From JAATGA01 sp047605605 (lineage in GTDB: Bacteria > Pseudomonadota > Alphaproteobacteria > Rhodobacterales > Rhodobacteraceae), in assembly GCA_047605605.1 (NCBI GenBank), contig JASGFG010000040.1:1-34015 (forward strand): 34,015 nt of DNA, given 5' to 3'. Under the pieces are notes generated by a model. That model saw only the letters and a program-made list of their open reading frames with translations. It made no database searches and was not told the origin of the DNA. This document shows positions 23,265 through 31,741 of the stretch, piece after piece. A program made the translations under genes and the position numbers. Within the stretch, counting starts at the first letter, position 1. Each line of letters begins with the position of its first letter.

Positions 23265-24041
23265 TCAATGCCCCAGGATCTGGCTCAGGAACTGTTTCGT
23301 CCGCTCGCTTTGCGGGTTGTGGAAAAAGTCGTGCGGGTTGTTCTGTTCGACGATCTGGCCGTCTGCCATGAAGATCACCCGGTTCGCCACCGCCTGGGCA
23401 AAGCCCATCTCATGCGTGACGCAAAGCATGGTCATCCCTTCTTGCGCCAGCTGGATCATGGTATCCAGCACCTCCTTGATCATCTCGGGGTCAAGGGCCG
23501 ATGTCGGTTCGTCGAACAGCATGATGCGGGGTTTCATGCACAGCGACCGGGCGATGGCCACCCGCTGCTGCTGGCCCCCGGACAGCTGGCCGGGGTATTT
23601 GTGCGCCTGATCGGGGATCTTCACCTTGGTCAGGAAATGCATCGCCGTTTCCTCGGCCTCGCGCTTGGGAACCTTGCGGACCCAGATCGGGGCGAGCGTG
23701 CAGTTTTCCAGAATGGTCAGATGCGGGAACAGGTTGAAGTGCTGGAACACCATCCCGACCTCGGACCGCACCTTGTCGATGTTCTTCAGGTCGTTGGTCA
23801 GTTCGGTTCCGTCGACAACGATCTGGCCCGACTGATGTTCCTCCAGCCGGTTGATGCAGCGGATCAGCGTCGACTTGCCCGAACCCGAAGGCCCGGCGAT
23901 GACGATCCGTTCGCCCTTGTTCACCGTCAGGTTGATGTCGCGCAGGACGTGGAACTGCCCATACCACTTGTTCATGTTGGTGATCTGGACGGCAACCTCG
24001 TCAGACACGTTCATCGCCGGTTTCGTTGCGGTGCTTTCCAT
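23265..24041 (-). CDS. bztD: Amino acid ABC transporter ATP-binding protein BztD
   Basis: ATPase of the glutamate/glutamine/aspartate/asparagine importer, 258 residues. Walker A GPSGSGKST (50-58), Q-loop Gln100, signature LSGGQQQR (153-160), Walker B IMLFDE (173-178) and switch His210 (VTHEM) are intact. The sequence is of the GlnQ/AapP class (polar amino acid uptake). It begins 9 bases after bztC with AAGGGAA upstream, as the last gene of bztA-B-C-D. The name follows the Rhodobacter capsulatus operon; aapP would be the rhizobial name. Confidence 0.95.
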   Translation of the reverse strand: MESTATKPAMNVSDEVAVQITNMNKWYGQFHVLRDINLTVNKGERIVIAGPSGSGKSTLIRCINRLEEHQSGQIVVDGTELTNDLKNIDKVRSEVGMVFQHFNLFPHLTILENCTLAPIWVRKVPKREAEETAMHFLTKVKIPDQAHKYPGQLSGGQQQRVAIARSLCMKPRIMLFDEPTSALDPEMIKEVLDTMIQLAQEGMTMLCVTHEMGFAQAVANRVIFMADGQIVEQNNPHDFFHNPQSERTKQFLSQILGH

Positions 24042-24050
24042 GATGTTCCC

Positions 24051-25508
24051 TTAGCGATGGTCGGTTTTCAGGCGGCGTTCCAGATACATGGAATAACGCG
24101 ACATCCCGAAGCAGATGATGAAGAAGATGAGGCCTACAAAGATATACGGCTCCCAGTAGATGCCCTTCCAGTTGATGTCGGCGCGCACGATCTGGGTAAT
24201 GCCTTTCAGCGGGTCCAGCAGCCCCACGAACGACACCAGCGTCGTATCCTTGAACAGCCCGATGAAAGTCGACACGATCCCCGGAATGGCGATCTTCAGC
24301 GCCTGGGGCATGATGATCAGCTGCTGCGCCTTCCAGTAATCGAGGCCAAGCGCATCCGCCGCCTCGTATTGCCCGCGGGGCAACGCGGCAAGGCCGCCTC
24401 GGATAACCTCGGCCAGATAGGCGGCGGCGAACAGCGTGACCATGATGATCACCCGCAGGATCGCGTCAAAGTTGGTGTTGGGCGGCAGGAAGTATTTCAG
24501 CAGCAGCGAGGCGGTGAACAGCAGGGTGATCAGCGGCACGCCCCGGATGAACTCGATGAAGCCGACCGACAGGGTTTTCACCAGAAACATGTCGGACTGC
24601 CGGCCAAGCGCCAGCAGGATGCCCATGGGCAACGAGCAGGCGATAGCGGCGATGCCGATGGTGATGGCCAGAAGAAAGCCGCCGAACCTGTCGGAATCGA
24701 CGCCCTGGATGCCAAGGGGGATCACCGCGTTCAGCGCATTCGCCACCGGGTCCTGCAAAAGCATCCACCAGAGGCAGGCCGCCACGACCCCGGCCGTGGT
24801 GGCCAGCACCACGCCGATTTGCGCGTTCAGCAGGCGGTAGACGCCGCCCAGCACCACGAAGCCCAGCAGCGCCACGATGGGCCGCCAGACCGACCCGCCC
24901 CACAAGAGCCAGAAGCCGAGGAAGGGGAACAGCAGCGTGAACCAGAACAGCCGTTCGGGCGCATAGGCCTGCACCGCCATCAGACCCACGACGATCAGCG
25001 CCACCACGACCAGCACCGTCGCCCCCGGCCCGATCCCGGCCAGCGTGACGGCGAGGAACACCGCGACGCCGACCAGCATCCATAGCCCCTTGCGTGCCTG
25101 CCCGATGAACAGCACCGGCGTCAGCGCGACCAGCAGCAGGCCAAAGGCCAGGATCGGACGCCAGTAGAGGTCCTGCGGATAGAAGCCGAAGACGAACTGA
25201 TGCCAGCGCGCCTTGATCACCGCCCAGCAGGCGCCGGTGGCCTCGGGGCCAGACATTTCCGCCACGATCTGCCGGCACTGGCCCAGCGAGTCTGCGTTCC
25301 ACACGCTGTTCATCAGCCAGGGCAGCGCGGCGCGCAGGACCATGAATACGATCAGGACCCCCAGCACCGTCAGCGCGATGTTCAGCGGCGAGGAGAACAG
25401 GTTCTGCCGCAGCCATTTCACTGCGCCGGTTTCGGCGGCGGGCGGCGGTTCGGGCGGCAGCATGGTGCCGCGGACGAAGGGCACGGTCTGGGCGTGGGTA
25501 TCGCTCAT
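24051..25508 (-). CDS. bztC: Amino acid ABC transporter permease BztC
   Basis: Inner-membrane permease of the BztABCD system, 485 residues, much larger than usual GlnP-type permeases. The N-terminal 250 residues add several extra membrane helices and a periplasmic loop (around 65-110) containing the only two Cys pairs in this region. The conserved permease core is C-terminal, with the EAA loop YEAADALGLDYWKAQQLIIM followed by PQALKIAIPGI at about 390-422. This layout matches BztC/AapM. One base separates it from bztB. It forms a heterodimer with BztB in the characterised system. Confidence 0.94.
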   Translation of the reverse strand: MSDTHAQTVPFVRGTMLPPEPPPAAETGAVKWLRQNLFSSPLNIALTVLGVLIVFMVLRAALPWLMNSVWNADSLGQCRQIVAEMSGPEATGACWAVIKARWHQFVFGFYPQDLYWRPILAFGLLLVALTPVLFIGQARKGLWMLVGVAVFLAVTLAGIGPGATVLVVVALIVVGLMAVQAYAPERLFWFTLLFPFLGFWLLWGGSVWRPIVALLGFVVLGGVYRLLNAQIGVVLATTAGVVAACLWWMLLQDPVANALNAVIPLGIQGVDSDRFGGFLLAITIGIAAIACSLPMGILLALGRQSDMFLVKTLSVGFIEFIRGVPLITLLFTASLLLKYFLPPNTNFDAILRVIIMVTLFAAAYLAEVIRGGLAALPRGQYEAADALGLDYWKAQQLIIMPQALKIAIPGIVSTFIGLFKDTTLVSFVGLLDPLKGITQIVRADINWKGIYWEPYIFVGLIFFIICFGMSRYSMYLERRLKTDHR

Positions 25509-25509
25509 C

Positions 25510-26766
25510 TCAACGCTCCTTCAGGCGGACGGCGCGGTTGAACATGTTCATCACCGTCGAGATGATCAGGCTGATGGTCAGATAGGTGGCCATCATCAGC
25601 AACATGCATTCCAGTTCTTTCCCGGTCTGGTTCATGGTGATGCCGCCCAGCGTGCCGCGCAGGTCCATGTAGGACACGGCGATGGCAAGAGAGGTGTTCT
25701 TGGTCAGGTTCAGATACTGGCTGATCAGCGGCGGGATGATCACCCGCAGCGCCTGCGGCAGGATGATCAGCCGCATCGTCCGCCCCGGCCGAAAGCCCAG
25801 TGCAAAGGCCGCCTCGGTCTGCCCGCGCGAGATCGCCATGATCCCGGCCCGCACGATTTCCGCGATGAAGGCCCCGGTATAAAGCGTCAGCGCCAGCGTC
25901 AGCGCCGTGAACGGATGGCCGACCAGGATGCCGCCGGAAAAGTTGAAGCGGGTCATCGTCGGAAATTCCCAGTGCAGCCCCAGCGCCCAGAGCAGCAGCG
26001 CGATCGGCCCCAGCAGGATCAGGATCGACTTCCACCACGTCTTCGGGCGGATGCCGGTCTGTTCCTGCACCTGACGGGCGTTGCGGCGCAGGGCGCGGTC
26101 GGCCAGAAAGCTGGCGGCCAGAACCGCCACGATGACGATGAAGGTCAGCCAGGGCGAGCCCAGCCCCCGCTCCAGCAGCGGCGCGGGGATATAGGCGCCG
26201 TTCTTGGTCAGCGCCAGCGATCCGTCCAGCAGCATCGAGGCCTTGGGCGCGATGCCCTGCGCCGTCATTTCCGGGGTGACGCGGAAATCCTTGGCCTCGG
26301 GCATGGTTTCCGACAGGATCACGAAGGTCAGCAGGATCCACAGCAGCACGGGGACGTTGCGGAACACCTCGACATAGACGGTCGCCATCCGCGAGACGAG
26401 CCAGTTGTTCGACAGCCGCAGCACCCCCATGACGATGCCGACGACCGTGGCGCAGATGCAGCCGACAAAGGCCACCAGCAGCGTATTGACCAGCCCGACC
26501 AGCGCCGCGCGGAAATGCGTGCTGTCGTTGGTATAGGGGATCAGTCGCTGGTTGATGTCATAGCCCGCCCGGTTCCACAGGAACCCGAAGTCGAAGGTCC
26601 GGCCCATGTTGTTCAGGTTGGTGATCGTGTTGTTCACCAGCCAGGCCACGAACAGCAGGAACAGGATCAGCACGACGACCTGGATCGTCAGCGACCGGAA
26701 CCGCGTATCGTAGATGAGCATCGAGAGCCGGAAGGAATCCTTCTGCGGCGCCACAGCTGTGGTCAT
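25510..26766 (-). CDS. bztB: Amino acid ABC transporter permease BztB
   Basis: Partner permease of 418 residues, BztB/AapQ type. First membrane segment at about 25-47 (FRSLTIQVVVLILFLLFVAWLV split by its charged start), a periplasmic loop with NNTITNLNNMG, the paired-permease stretch FRAALVGLVNTLLVAFVG, and the EAA loop TEAAFALGFRPGRTMRLIIL with PQALRVIIPPL near residue 330-360. The middle has an additional membrane pair (about 205-270), a known peculiarity of the Bzt/Aap permeases. It starts 125 bases after bztA, a gap that contains a strong hairpin, with GGGGAA as ribosome-binding site. Confidence 0.94.
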   Translation of the reverse strand: MTTAVAPQKDSFRLSMLIYDTRFRSLTIQVVVLILFLLFVAWLVNNTITNLNNMGRTFDFGFLWNRAGYDINQRLIPYTNDSTHFRAALVGLVNTLLVAFVGCICATVVGIVMGVLRLSNNWLVSRMATVYVEVFRNVPVLLWILLTFVILSETMPEAKDFRVTPEMTAQGIAPKASMLLDGSLALTKNGAYIPAPLLERGLGSPWLTFIVIVAVLAASFLADRALRRNARQVQEQTGIRPKTWWKSILILLGPIALLLWALGLHWEFPTMTRFNFSGGILVGHPFTALTLALTLYTGAFIAEIVRAGIMAISRGQTEAAFALGFRPGRTMRLIILPQALRVIIPPLISQYLNLTKNTSLAIAVSYMDLRGTLGGITMNQTGKELECMLLMMATYLTISLIISTVMNMFNRAVRLKER

Positions 26767-26860
26767 TCGATTTTCCCCTGTTCCTGACCTTGCCCCGGCT
26801 TTTGCCGGTGTGTTCCGGGTTGTCCCGGCGGTTCAGGTTTTCGTTCTTGTGAAGAAGGAA

Positions 26861-26882
26861 GGGCGCGCCCGAAGGCGCGCCC
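26861..26882 (-). other. TTCG-capped hairpin between bztA and bztB
   Basis: On the transcribed strand GGGCGCGCC and GGCGCGCCC form a perfect 9-bp stem closed by TTCG, a very stable tetraloop, starting 9 bases after the bztA stop; TTCCTTCTTC follows. Such a hairpin can protect the 3' end of the binding-protein message and partly end transcription, which would make more BztA than permease. Function is inferred from position and shape. Confidence 0.7.
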
Positions 26883-26891
26883 GGTATGGGA

Positions 26892-27917
26892 TCAGCGGAA
26901 GGGCGGCGAGTAGAGCAGGCCACCTTGGGTCCATTGCGCGTTCAGGCCGCGCGCCAGACCGATCGGGGTGCCCTCGCCGATGTTGGCGGCAAAGATTTCG
27001 CCATAGTTGCCATTCGCGGCGATGGCGCGTTTGGCCCATTCCTTGTCCAGACCCATCATCGCGCCCAGTTCCCCTTCAAGCCCCAGCAGGCGCTTGACTT
27101 CCGGGTCGGTGGTGGTGCCGCCGATTTCCTCGACGTTCTTCGAGGTGATGCCCTTTTCCTCGGCCGTCACCAGCGCGTTGAACGTCCAGCGGACGATGTC
27201 GCCCCAGTTGTTGTCGCCATGGCGGACCAGCGGGCCGAGCGGCTCTTTCGAGATGATTTCCGGCAGGATGATATGGTTCGCCGGATCGGGCATGGTTGCC
27301 CGGCTGGCGGCCAGACCCGAGGCGTCGGTGGTATAGGCATCGCAGGCGCCGGCGAGATACTGGCGCTGGCCTTCCGAGTCATCGGCGACAGTGACCGGCG
27401 TATACTTCATGTTGTTCGACTTGAAGAAGTCGGCCAGGTTCAGCTCGGTCGTGGTGCCGGTCTGGATGCAGACGGTGGCGCCATCCAGTTCCTTGGCCGA
27501 AGACACGCCCAGGTCCTTCTTCACCATGAAGCCCTGGCCGTCATAGTAGTTCACGGCGACGAAATCGAACTTCAGGTCGGTGTCGCGCGAATAGGTCCAG
27601 GTCGAGTTGCGGACCAGCAGGTCGACCTCGCCCGAGGCCAGAACGGTAAAGCGCGTCTCGCCGGTGGTGGGGACGTATTTCACCTTGCTGGCATCGCCCA
27701 GAACGGCCGCGGCGACGGCCTTGCACAACGCGGCGTCAAAGCCCTGATAATTTCCGTTGGCATCGGGTGCGCCAAAGCCGGTCAGGCCGACGTTCACGCC
27801 GCAGATCAACTGGTCGCGCGCCTTGATCGCCTTCAGCGTGTCGCCATCGGCCGCGAACGCAGCCCCCGCCAGCGCCGTGCTGGTCGCGAGGACGGCGAGG
27901 AATACGGAGTTCTTCAT
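26892..27917 (-). CDS. bztA: Glutamate/glutamine/aspartate/asparagine ABC transporter substrate-binding protein BztA
   Basis: Periplasmic receptor of 341 residues. Sec signal peptide MKNSVFLAVLATSTALAGAAFA (1-22) with cleavage after AFA. The mature protein is of the polar-amino-acid family, AapJ/BztA branch: DQLICGVNVGLTGFG, GNYQGFDAALCKAVAAAVLG, GEVDLLVRNSTWTYSRD and DDSEGQRQYLAGACDAYTTD are recognisable, and the two cysteine pairs (about Cys39/Cys65 and Cys172/Cys213) are typical. GGAAGAGG precedes the ATG. It is first in the operon. No clear promoter can be read upstream, but the 233-base leader has a palindrome at 28073-28096 and a small hairpin at 27971-27989. Confidence 0.95.
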   Translation of the reverse strand: MKNSVFLAVLATSTALAGAAFAADGDTLKAIKARDQLICGVNVGLTGFGAPDANGNYQGFDAALCKAVAAAVLGDASKVKYVPTTGETRFTVLASGEVDLLVRNSTWTYSRDTDLKFDFVAVNYYDGQGFMVKKDLGVSSAKELDGATVCIQTGTTTELNLADFFKSNNMKYTPVTVADDSEGQRQYLAGACDAYTTDASGLAASRATMPDPANHIILPEIISKEPLGPLVRHGDNNWGDIVRWTFNALVTAEEKGITSKNVEEIGGTTTDPEVKRLLGLEGELGAMMGLDKEWAKRAIAANGNYGEIFAANIGEGTPIGLARGLNAQWTQGGLLYSPPFR

Positions 27918-27970
27918 GCTTACCTCTTCCTGAGTTTCCGCCCGGTGGTGCGGGGCGGTGCTTTTTTATC

Positions 27971-27989
27971 GCCCGCGTCAAGCGCGGGC
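27971..27989 (-). other. Leader hairpin upstream of bztA
   Basis: Seven-base arms GCCCGCG and CGCGGGC around a 5-base loop, 54 bases before the bztA start and followed on the transcribed strand by GATAAAAAAG. It may sit in the 5' untranslated region. No U-run follows, so it is not a terminator in that direction. Confidence 0.35.
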
Positions 27990-28072
27990 TGCAACTGTCG
28001 GAGCATCCTCCCAGTCCGGCTACTTTCGGCCGAAGCGGTTTGAAACGTCAAGACCAAGCACGATCCGACAGA

Positions 28073-28096
28073 AACATCATGATATTTCATGATGTT
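28073..28096. promoter_or_regulatory. Long palindrome upstream of bztA, candidate operator
   Basis: Perfect 10-bp arms AACATCATGA and TCATGATGTT around TATT, in an AT-rich patch 156 bases upstream of the bztA start and 55 bases past the end of the ATP12 gene. It is too AT-rich and lacks the T-run of a terminator; a binding site for a dimeric regulator is the simplest reading. Which regulator is unknown. Confidence 0.5.
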
Positions 28097-28132
28097 GCAG
28101 ATCACAGCGCATGATTTATGCGGTCATTGCCC

Positions 28133-28158
28133 GAAAAATGGGCGGGATTGTCACCCGC
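28133..28158 (-). terminator. Probable terminator of the rarA-crcB-rluC-ATP12 operon
   Basis: On the minus strand GCGGG, loop TGACAAT (containing the ATP12 stop codon), CCCGC, then CCATTTTTC. The stem is only 5 bp but the T-run is good. Confidence 0.45.
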
Positions 28159-28858
28159 ACAATCCATAGAATCGGGCGGCATCCATCAGGGCGGCCCGGC
28201 GCAGCGCGGCATGTTCGGCCGCCTCGTCGTCGATACCCCATTGTTCCGCCTGCCAGTCTTCGTCGATCCGGGCCAGCGCCCAGGCCTGTTCCGGGGTCAG
28301 CCGACCTTCCGCAACGGCAAGCCCAAGGATCAGAGATCCGGTGATCGCCACCAGATCATGCAGCGCAACCAGAGGGAACGCCCCCTGCCCCGCCACATGG
28401 CCACGCAGGCGCGCAAGGCTTTCCGGGCTTTGCGCGACATGGATCACCCCCACTGTCTGCACCAGCGGCGCGCCCAGTCGCGTCGCCGCCCAGTCCAGCA
28501 GCGGATCCCACCCCTGCCGCTGGCGCGCGGCCAGTTCCTCGGGCGCGTCGGCCCGATAGCACAGCAGGTCAGACCCGCCGAAACCCGCCACCTCGTCCAC
28601 CACGGCGGGATGCAGCGGCCCCACCTTGTCCAGCGCGGAATTGGCCATCCGGGTCATCGGCATGGTCTCGGGGCGGACAAGCCCCTGTTGCGCATCCCAT
28701 TCGGCGGCGATGGCCTGCGCCATGGCCTGGGTCGGCACGACCAGCAGCGTCTTGGCAGGCGTCTTGACCGGCCGCCCGTCAAGACGAACGGTAAAGCCAG
28801 CCTCTGCCGGCTCGACCGTGGCGGCCTGCCAGAACCGTTTCGGGGCCCAGGCGGTCAT
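28151..28858 (-). CDS. ATP12 family F1-ATPase assembly chaperone
   Basis: Predicted chaperone for the alpha subunit of F1-ATPase, 235 residues, cytoplasmic. The alphaproteobacterial ATP12 pattern can be followed: KRFWQAATVEP at the N-terminus, the central LDGRPVKTPAKTLLVVPTQAMAQAIAAEWDAQ, MTRMANSALDKV, and the C-terminal helix set WALARIDEDWQAEQWGIDDEA. The ATG overlaps the stop of rluC (ATGA), so it is the last gene of the rarA-crcB-rluC unit. Confidence 0.92.
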   Translation of the reverse strand: MTAWAPKRFWQAATVEPAEAGFTVRLDGRPVKTPAKTLLVVPTQAMAQAIAAEWDAQQGLVRPETMPMTRMANSALDKVGPLHPAVVDEVAGFGGSDLLCYRADAPEELAARQRQGWDPLLDWAATRLGAPLVQTVGVIHVAQSPESLARLRGHVAGQGAFPLVALHDLVAITGSLILGLAVAEGRLTPEQAWALARIDEDWQAEQWGIDDEAAEHAALRRAALMDAARFYGLCG

Positions 28859-29904
28859 TTGTGCAGCTTGGCAAAGGGATCGGCAGGCACGTCATCCTCT
28901 TTCCAGTCGAGCGTCTTCCACGTCCGCGCCATATGATCCGGCAGGGGCGCGGTAAAGGTCATCTCGGCCTTGGTGATCGGATGTTCGACGGTCAGGCTGC
29001 GCGCGTGCAGATGCAGCTTTTTCGAGATGTCGCCGCCGACCGAGGCGCCCCAGCCATCGCCCAGGTTTTCCTGCTCGGACCCGCCATATTTGCCGTCGCC
29101 CAAGATCGGATGCCCGATCTCGGCCATATGGGCGCGCAGCTGGTGGGTGCGGCCGGTGATCGGCTCCAGCGCCATCCAGGCGAGGCGGCCGCCAAGGAAC
29201 CAGAGGGTGAAATAATCGGTATGTGCGCGCTTGGCATCGGGGAAATCGGCCATCTTGGCGGGATGGACGGCGACCATCTTTTCGCCCTCGCCCCCCCGGC
29301 CATGGCCGGGCGCCTTCATCAGCCCGAACTTGATCGACCCCTGGCGCGGGTTGGGCACACCGGCGACGACCGCCCAATAGATCTTGCGCGCATTGCGATG
29401 CCGCAGCGTTTCGGACAGCGCGCGCGCCACCCGGTCCGTCCGCGCCAGAAGCAGCAGGCCCGAGGTGTCCTTGTCCAGCCGATGCACCAGCTTGGGCTTT
29501 TCCTTGTAGCCGAACTTCAGCGCCTCGGCCAGACCGTCGACATGCCGTTCGCCCTGACCCGAACCGCCCTGGCTCGCCAGTCCAGCGGGCTTGTTCAGGA
29601 CGATCATATGCTCGTCCTTCCACAGCACGGCATTCTGGATCATCCTGGCATCCGCAGCCGAAATCCCCTCGGGCCGCACCGGGGCCGGGGCATCCGCATC
29701 CGGCAGGGGCGGCACGCGGATGGTCATGCCCGGCTCCACCCGGTCAGACGCCTTGGCCCGCGCGCCGTCGACGCGCAGTTGGCCCGTGCGGCACATCTTT
29801 TCAACGGCGCCTTGCGTGACCTGCGGAAAGCGGCGTTTCAGCCAGCGGTCGAGCCGCTGTTCGCCCTCATCCGCGGAAACGGTCAGTGTCTGAACGCCGC
29901 TCAT
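28855..29904 (-). CDS. RluC/RluD-family 23S rRNA pseudouridine synthase
   Basis: Converts uridines of large-subunit rRNA to pseudouridine; cytoplasmic. The start at 29904 lies in an ATGA overlap with crcB; the frame is open further upstream to 30012 but that stretch is crcB on another frame. The product has 349 residues. An S4 RNA-binding domain occupies about 14-65 (QRLDRWLKRRFPQVTQGAVEK), and the catalytic motif HRLDKDTSGLLLLA at 141-154 carries Asp144. GRTHQLRAHMAEIGHPILGD is the other family signature. The exact target (955/2504/2580 as for RluC, or 1911-1917 as for RluD) cannot be settled; the RluC type is more likely by neighbours, so I leave the symbol blank. Confidence 0.93.
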   Translation of the reverse strand: MSGVQTLTVSADEGEQRLDRWLKRRFPQVTQGAVEKMCRTGQLRVDGARAKASDRVEPGMTIRVPPLPDADAPAPVRPEGISAADARMIQNAVLWKDEHMIVLNKPAGLASQGGSGQGERHVDGLAEALKFGYKEKPKLVHRLDKDTSGLLLLARTDRVARALSETLRHRNARKIYWAVVAGVPNPRQGSIKFGLMKAPGHGRGGEGEKMVAVHPAKMADFPDAKRAHTDYFTLWFLGGRLAWMALEPITGRTHQLRAHMAEIGHPILGDGKYGGSEQENLGDGWGASVGGDISKKLHLHARSLTVEHPITKAEMTFTAPLPDHMARTWKTLDWKEDDVPADPFAKLHK

Positions 29905-30278
29905 GCCGCGATCCCCCGAAAAAGCGCCATCCCAAGCGCGATGGCCGCCAGCGAGACGATCAGCGACAGGCCGACATAGAGCAGCGCCGCCCCGGTTTGC
30001 CCCCGCGTCCACAGCGTGATCGTATCCAGCGAAAAGGCCGAAAAGGTGGTGAACCCGCCCAGAACACCCGTCATCAGCAGCGGCGCCAGATGGTTGGCGT
30101 TGTTCTTCCCCAAAAGCACGACCAGCGCCCCCATGACGAAGGAGCCGACGACATTCACCGTCAGCGTCCCCATGGGAAAGCCCGGCCCGAACACCCGCAT
30201 CGCCCCCACATTGGTGAGGTATCGCAGGACCGAGCCGAAGGCGCCGCCCGCTGCAACCTGAAGAATGGTATAGATCAT
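29901..30278 (-). CDS. crcB: Fluoride ion channel CrcB/FluC
   Basis: Small four-helix inner-membrane channel, 125 residues, which exports fluoride as an antiparallel dimer. Family stretches: GGAFGSVLRY (11-20), GTLTVNVVGSF (37-47), and the pore motif GGFTTFSAFSLD (74-85) with the two Phe that line the path. Length is normal. AAGGAA precedes the start. It lies 37 bases after rarA and overlaps rluC by 4 bases. No fluoride riboswitch fits in the 37-base gap, so expression is probably constitutive with the operon. Confidence 0.95.
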   Translation of the reverse strand: MIYTILQVAAGGAFGSVLRYLTNVGAMRVFGPGFPMGTLTVNVVGSFVMGALVVLLGKNNANHLAPLLMTGVLGGFTTFSAFSLDTITLWTRGQTGAALLYVGLSLIVSLAAIALGMALFRGIAA

Positions 30279-30315
30279 CGGCGTTCCTTGCGGGCGCAGG
30301 CGGGGTTTGTCAATG

Positions 30316-31632
30316 TCACTCGCCCCGCCGCTTGGCGCGCAGCTTGGCGAAATAGTCGATGCGTTTGCGCAGTTCCCGCTCGAATCCGCGCTCGGGCGGA
30401 TTGTAGAACACCGGCCGTTTCATGCCGTCCGGGAAATAGTCCTGCCCCGAAAAGCCGTCTTCGGCATCGTGGTCATAGGCATAGCCCGCGCCATAGCCGA
30501 TGTCCTTCATCAGCCGCGTCGGCGCGTTCAGGATATGCTTTGGCGGCGGATGGCTGCCGGTTTCCCGCGCGCTGGCCCGTGCCGCCTTGTAGGCGACATA
30601 GGCGCCATTCGACTTTGGCGCCAGCGCCAGGTAGACTAGGGCATTGGCGATCGCCAGTTCGCCCTCGGGGCTGCCCAGCCGTTCATAGGTGTTCCAGGCA
30701 TCCAGGCAGATCCCCTGCGCCTGCGGATCGGCCAGGCCGATGTCCTCTACCGACATGCGGGTGATGCGACGGGCAAGGAAACGCGGGTCTTCGCCGCCCT
30801 CCAGCATCCGCGCGAACCAGTAAAGTGCGGCATCCGGGTCGCTGCCGCGCACCGATTTGTGCAGGGCGGAAATCAGGTTGTAGTGCTCTTCCCCCGACTT
30901 GTCGTATTTCGCCGCCCGCCGCATCAGCCGCTGCGCCAGCTGATCGGGTGTCAGCGGCTTGTCCAGCCGCCACGCAGTAACCTGTTCGACCAGGTTCAGA
31001 AGCGCCCGCCCGTCGCCGTCGGCCATATCGATCAGCGCCTCGCGCGCCGGGCCGTCCAGCGGCAGCGCCCGGCCCAGTTCCTTTTCCGCGCGCTGGACCA
31101 TGCGCTCCAGATCGGCCGGCGTCAGCCGGTCCAGCACGATCACCTGCGCGCGCGACAGAAGCGCGGCATTCAACTCGAAGCTGGGGTTTTCGGTCGTGGC
31201 CCCGACCAGAAGGATCGTCCCATCCTCCATATACGGCAGGAACCCGTCCTGCTGAGCCTTGTTGAAGCGGTGGATCTCGTCCACGAACAGCAACGTCCCC
31301 TGCCCGTTCTGCCGACGGATCTTCGCGGCCTCGAACACCTTGCGCAGGTCCGGCACGCCGGTGAAGATCGCGCTGATCTGCACGAAGGCCAGATCGGTTT
31401 CCTGCGCCAGCAGCCGCGCGATGGTGGTCTTGCCCACCCCCGGCGGCCCCCACAGGACCAGCGACGACAGGCTGCCCGCCGCCAGCATCGCGCCCAGCGG
31501 GCCTTCGGGCGACAGCACCTTTTCCTGCCCGATCACCTCGGCCAGCGCGCGCGGGCGCAGCCGGTCAGCCAGCGGACGCGGACTTTCGGCGGCAGGCGCG
31601 CGAGAGGGGGGAGAGTCGAACAGATCGGCCAT
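30316..31632 (-). CDS. rarA: Replication-associated recombination protein RarA (MgsA)
   Basis: AAA+ clamp-loader-like ATPase acting at stalled replication forks, 438 residues. Walker A GPPGVGKTT (62-70), Walker B LLFVDEIHRFNKAQQD (114-129) with the DEIH box, and the sensor GATTENPSFELNAALLSR follow the usual order. The C-terminal part contains the tetramerisation helices with YDKSGEEHYNLISALHKSVRGSDPDAALYW and ending in a Gly-Ala-Tyr rich stretch. A short Pro-rich N-terminus precedes the core. No strong ribosome-binding site is seen. It is first in the operon with crcB, rluC and ATP12, downstream of the luxI terminator. Confidence 0.96.
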   Translation of the reverse strand: MADLFDSPPSRAPAAESPRPLADRLRPRALAEVIGQEKVLSPEGPLGAMLAAGSLSSLVLWGPPGVGKTTIARLLAQETDLAFVQISAIFTGVPDLRKVFEAAKIRRQNGQGTLLFVDEIHRFNKAQQDGFLPYMEDGTILLVGATTENPSFELNAALLSRAQVIVLDRLTPADLERMVQRAEKELGRALPLDGPAREALIDMADGDGRALLNLVEQVTAWRLDKPLTPDQLAQRLMRRAAKYDKSGEEHYNLISALHKSVRGSDPDAALYWFARMLEGGEDPRFLARRITRMSVEDIGLADPQAQGICLDAWNTYERLGSPEGELAIANALVYLALAPKSNGAYVAYKAARASARETGSHPPPKHILNAPTRLMKDIGYGAGYAYDHDAEDGFSGQDYFPDGMKRPVFYNPPERGFERELRKRIDYFAKLRAKRRGE

Positions 31633-31672
31633 GCGCCGAAGATAGGCGCCCCCGCCGCCGGGGGAAAGGGGA

Positions 31673-31713
31673 ACCGGAAAAGCATCCGCCCCCGGAGCAG
31701 ATTCCGGGGGCGG
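31673..31713 (-). terminator. Strong Rho-independent terminator after luxI
   Basis: On the minus strand CCGCCCCCGGA (31713-31703) and TCCGGGGGCGG (31696-31686) form a perfect 11-bp stem with a 6-base loop (ATCTGC), then ATGCTTTTCC. It begins about 29 bases after the luxI stop and isolates luxI from rarA. Confidence 0.85.
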
Positions 31714-31741
31714 TTTGCTGGGAAGCCATCGTCAGAAGGGA

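Noticed and set aside
29905..30012. N-terminal extension of the pseudouridine synthase
   Set aside because: It lies inside crcB in another frame; the start in the ATGA overlap at 29904 begins directly before the S4 domain.
30279..30315. Fluoride riboswitch upstream of crcB
   Set aside because: The gap to rarA is only 37 bases, too short for the riboswitch fold, and the characteristic pseudoknot is not seen.
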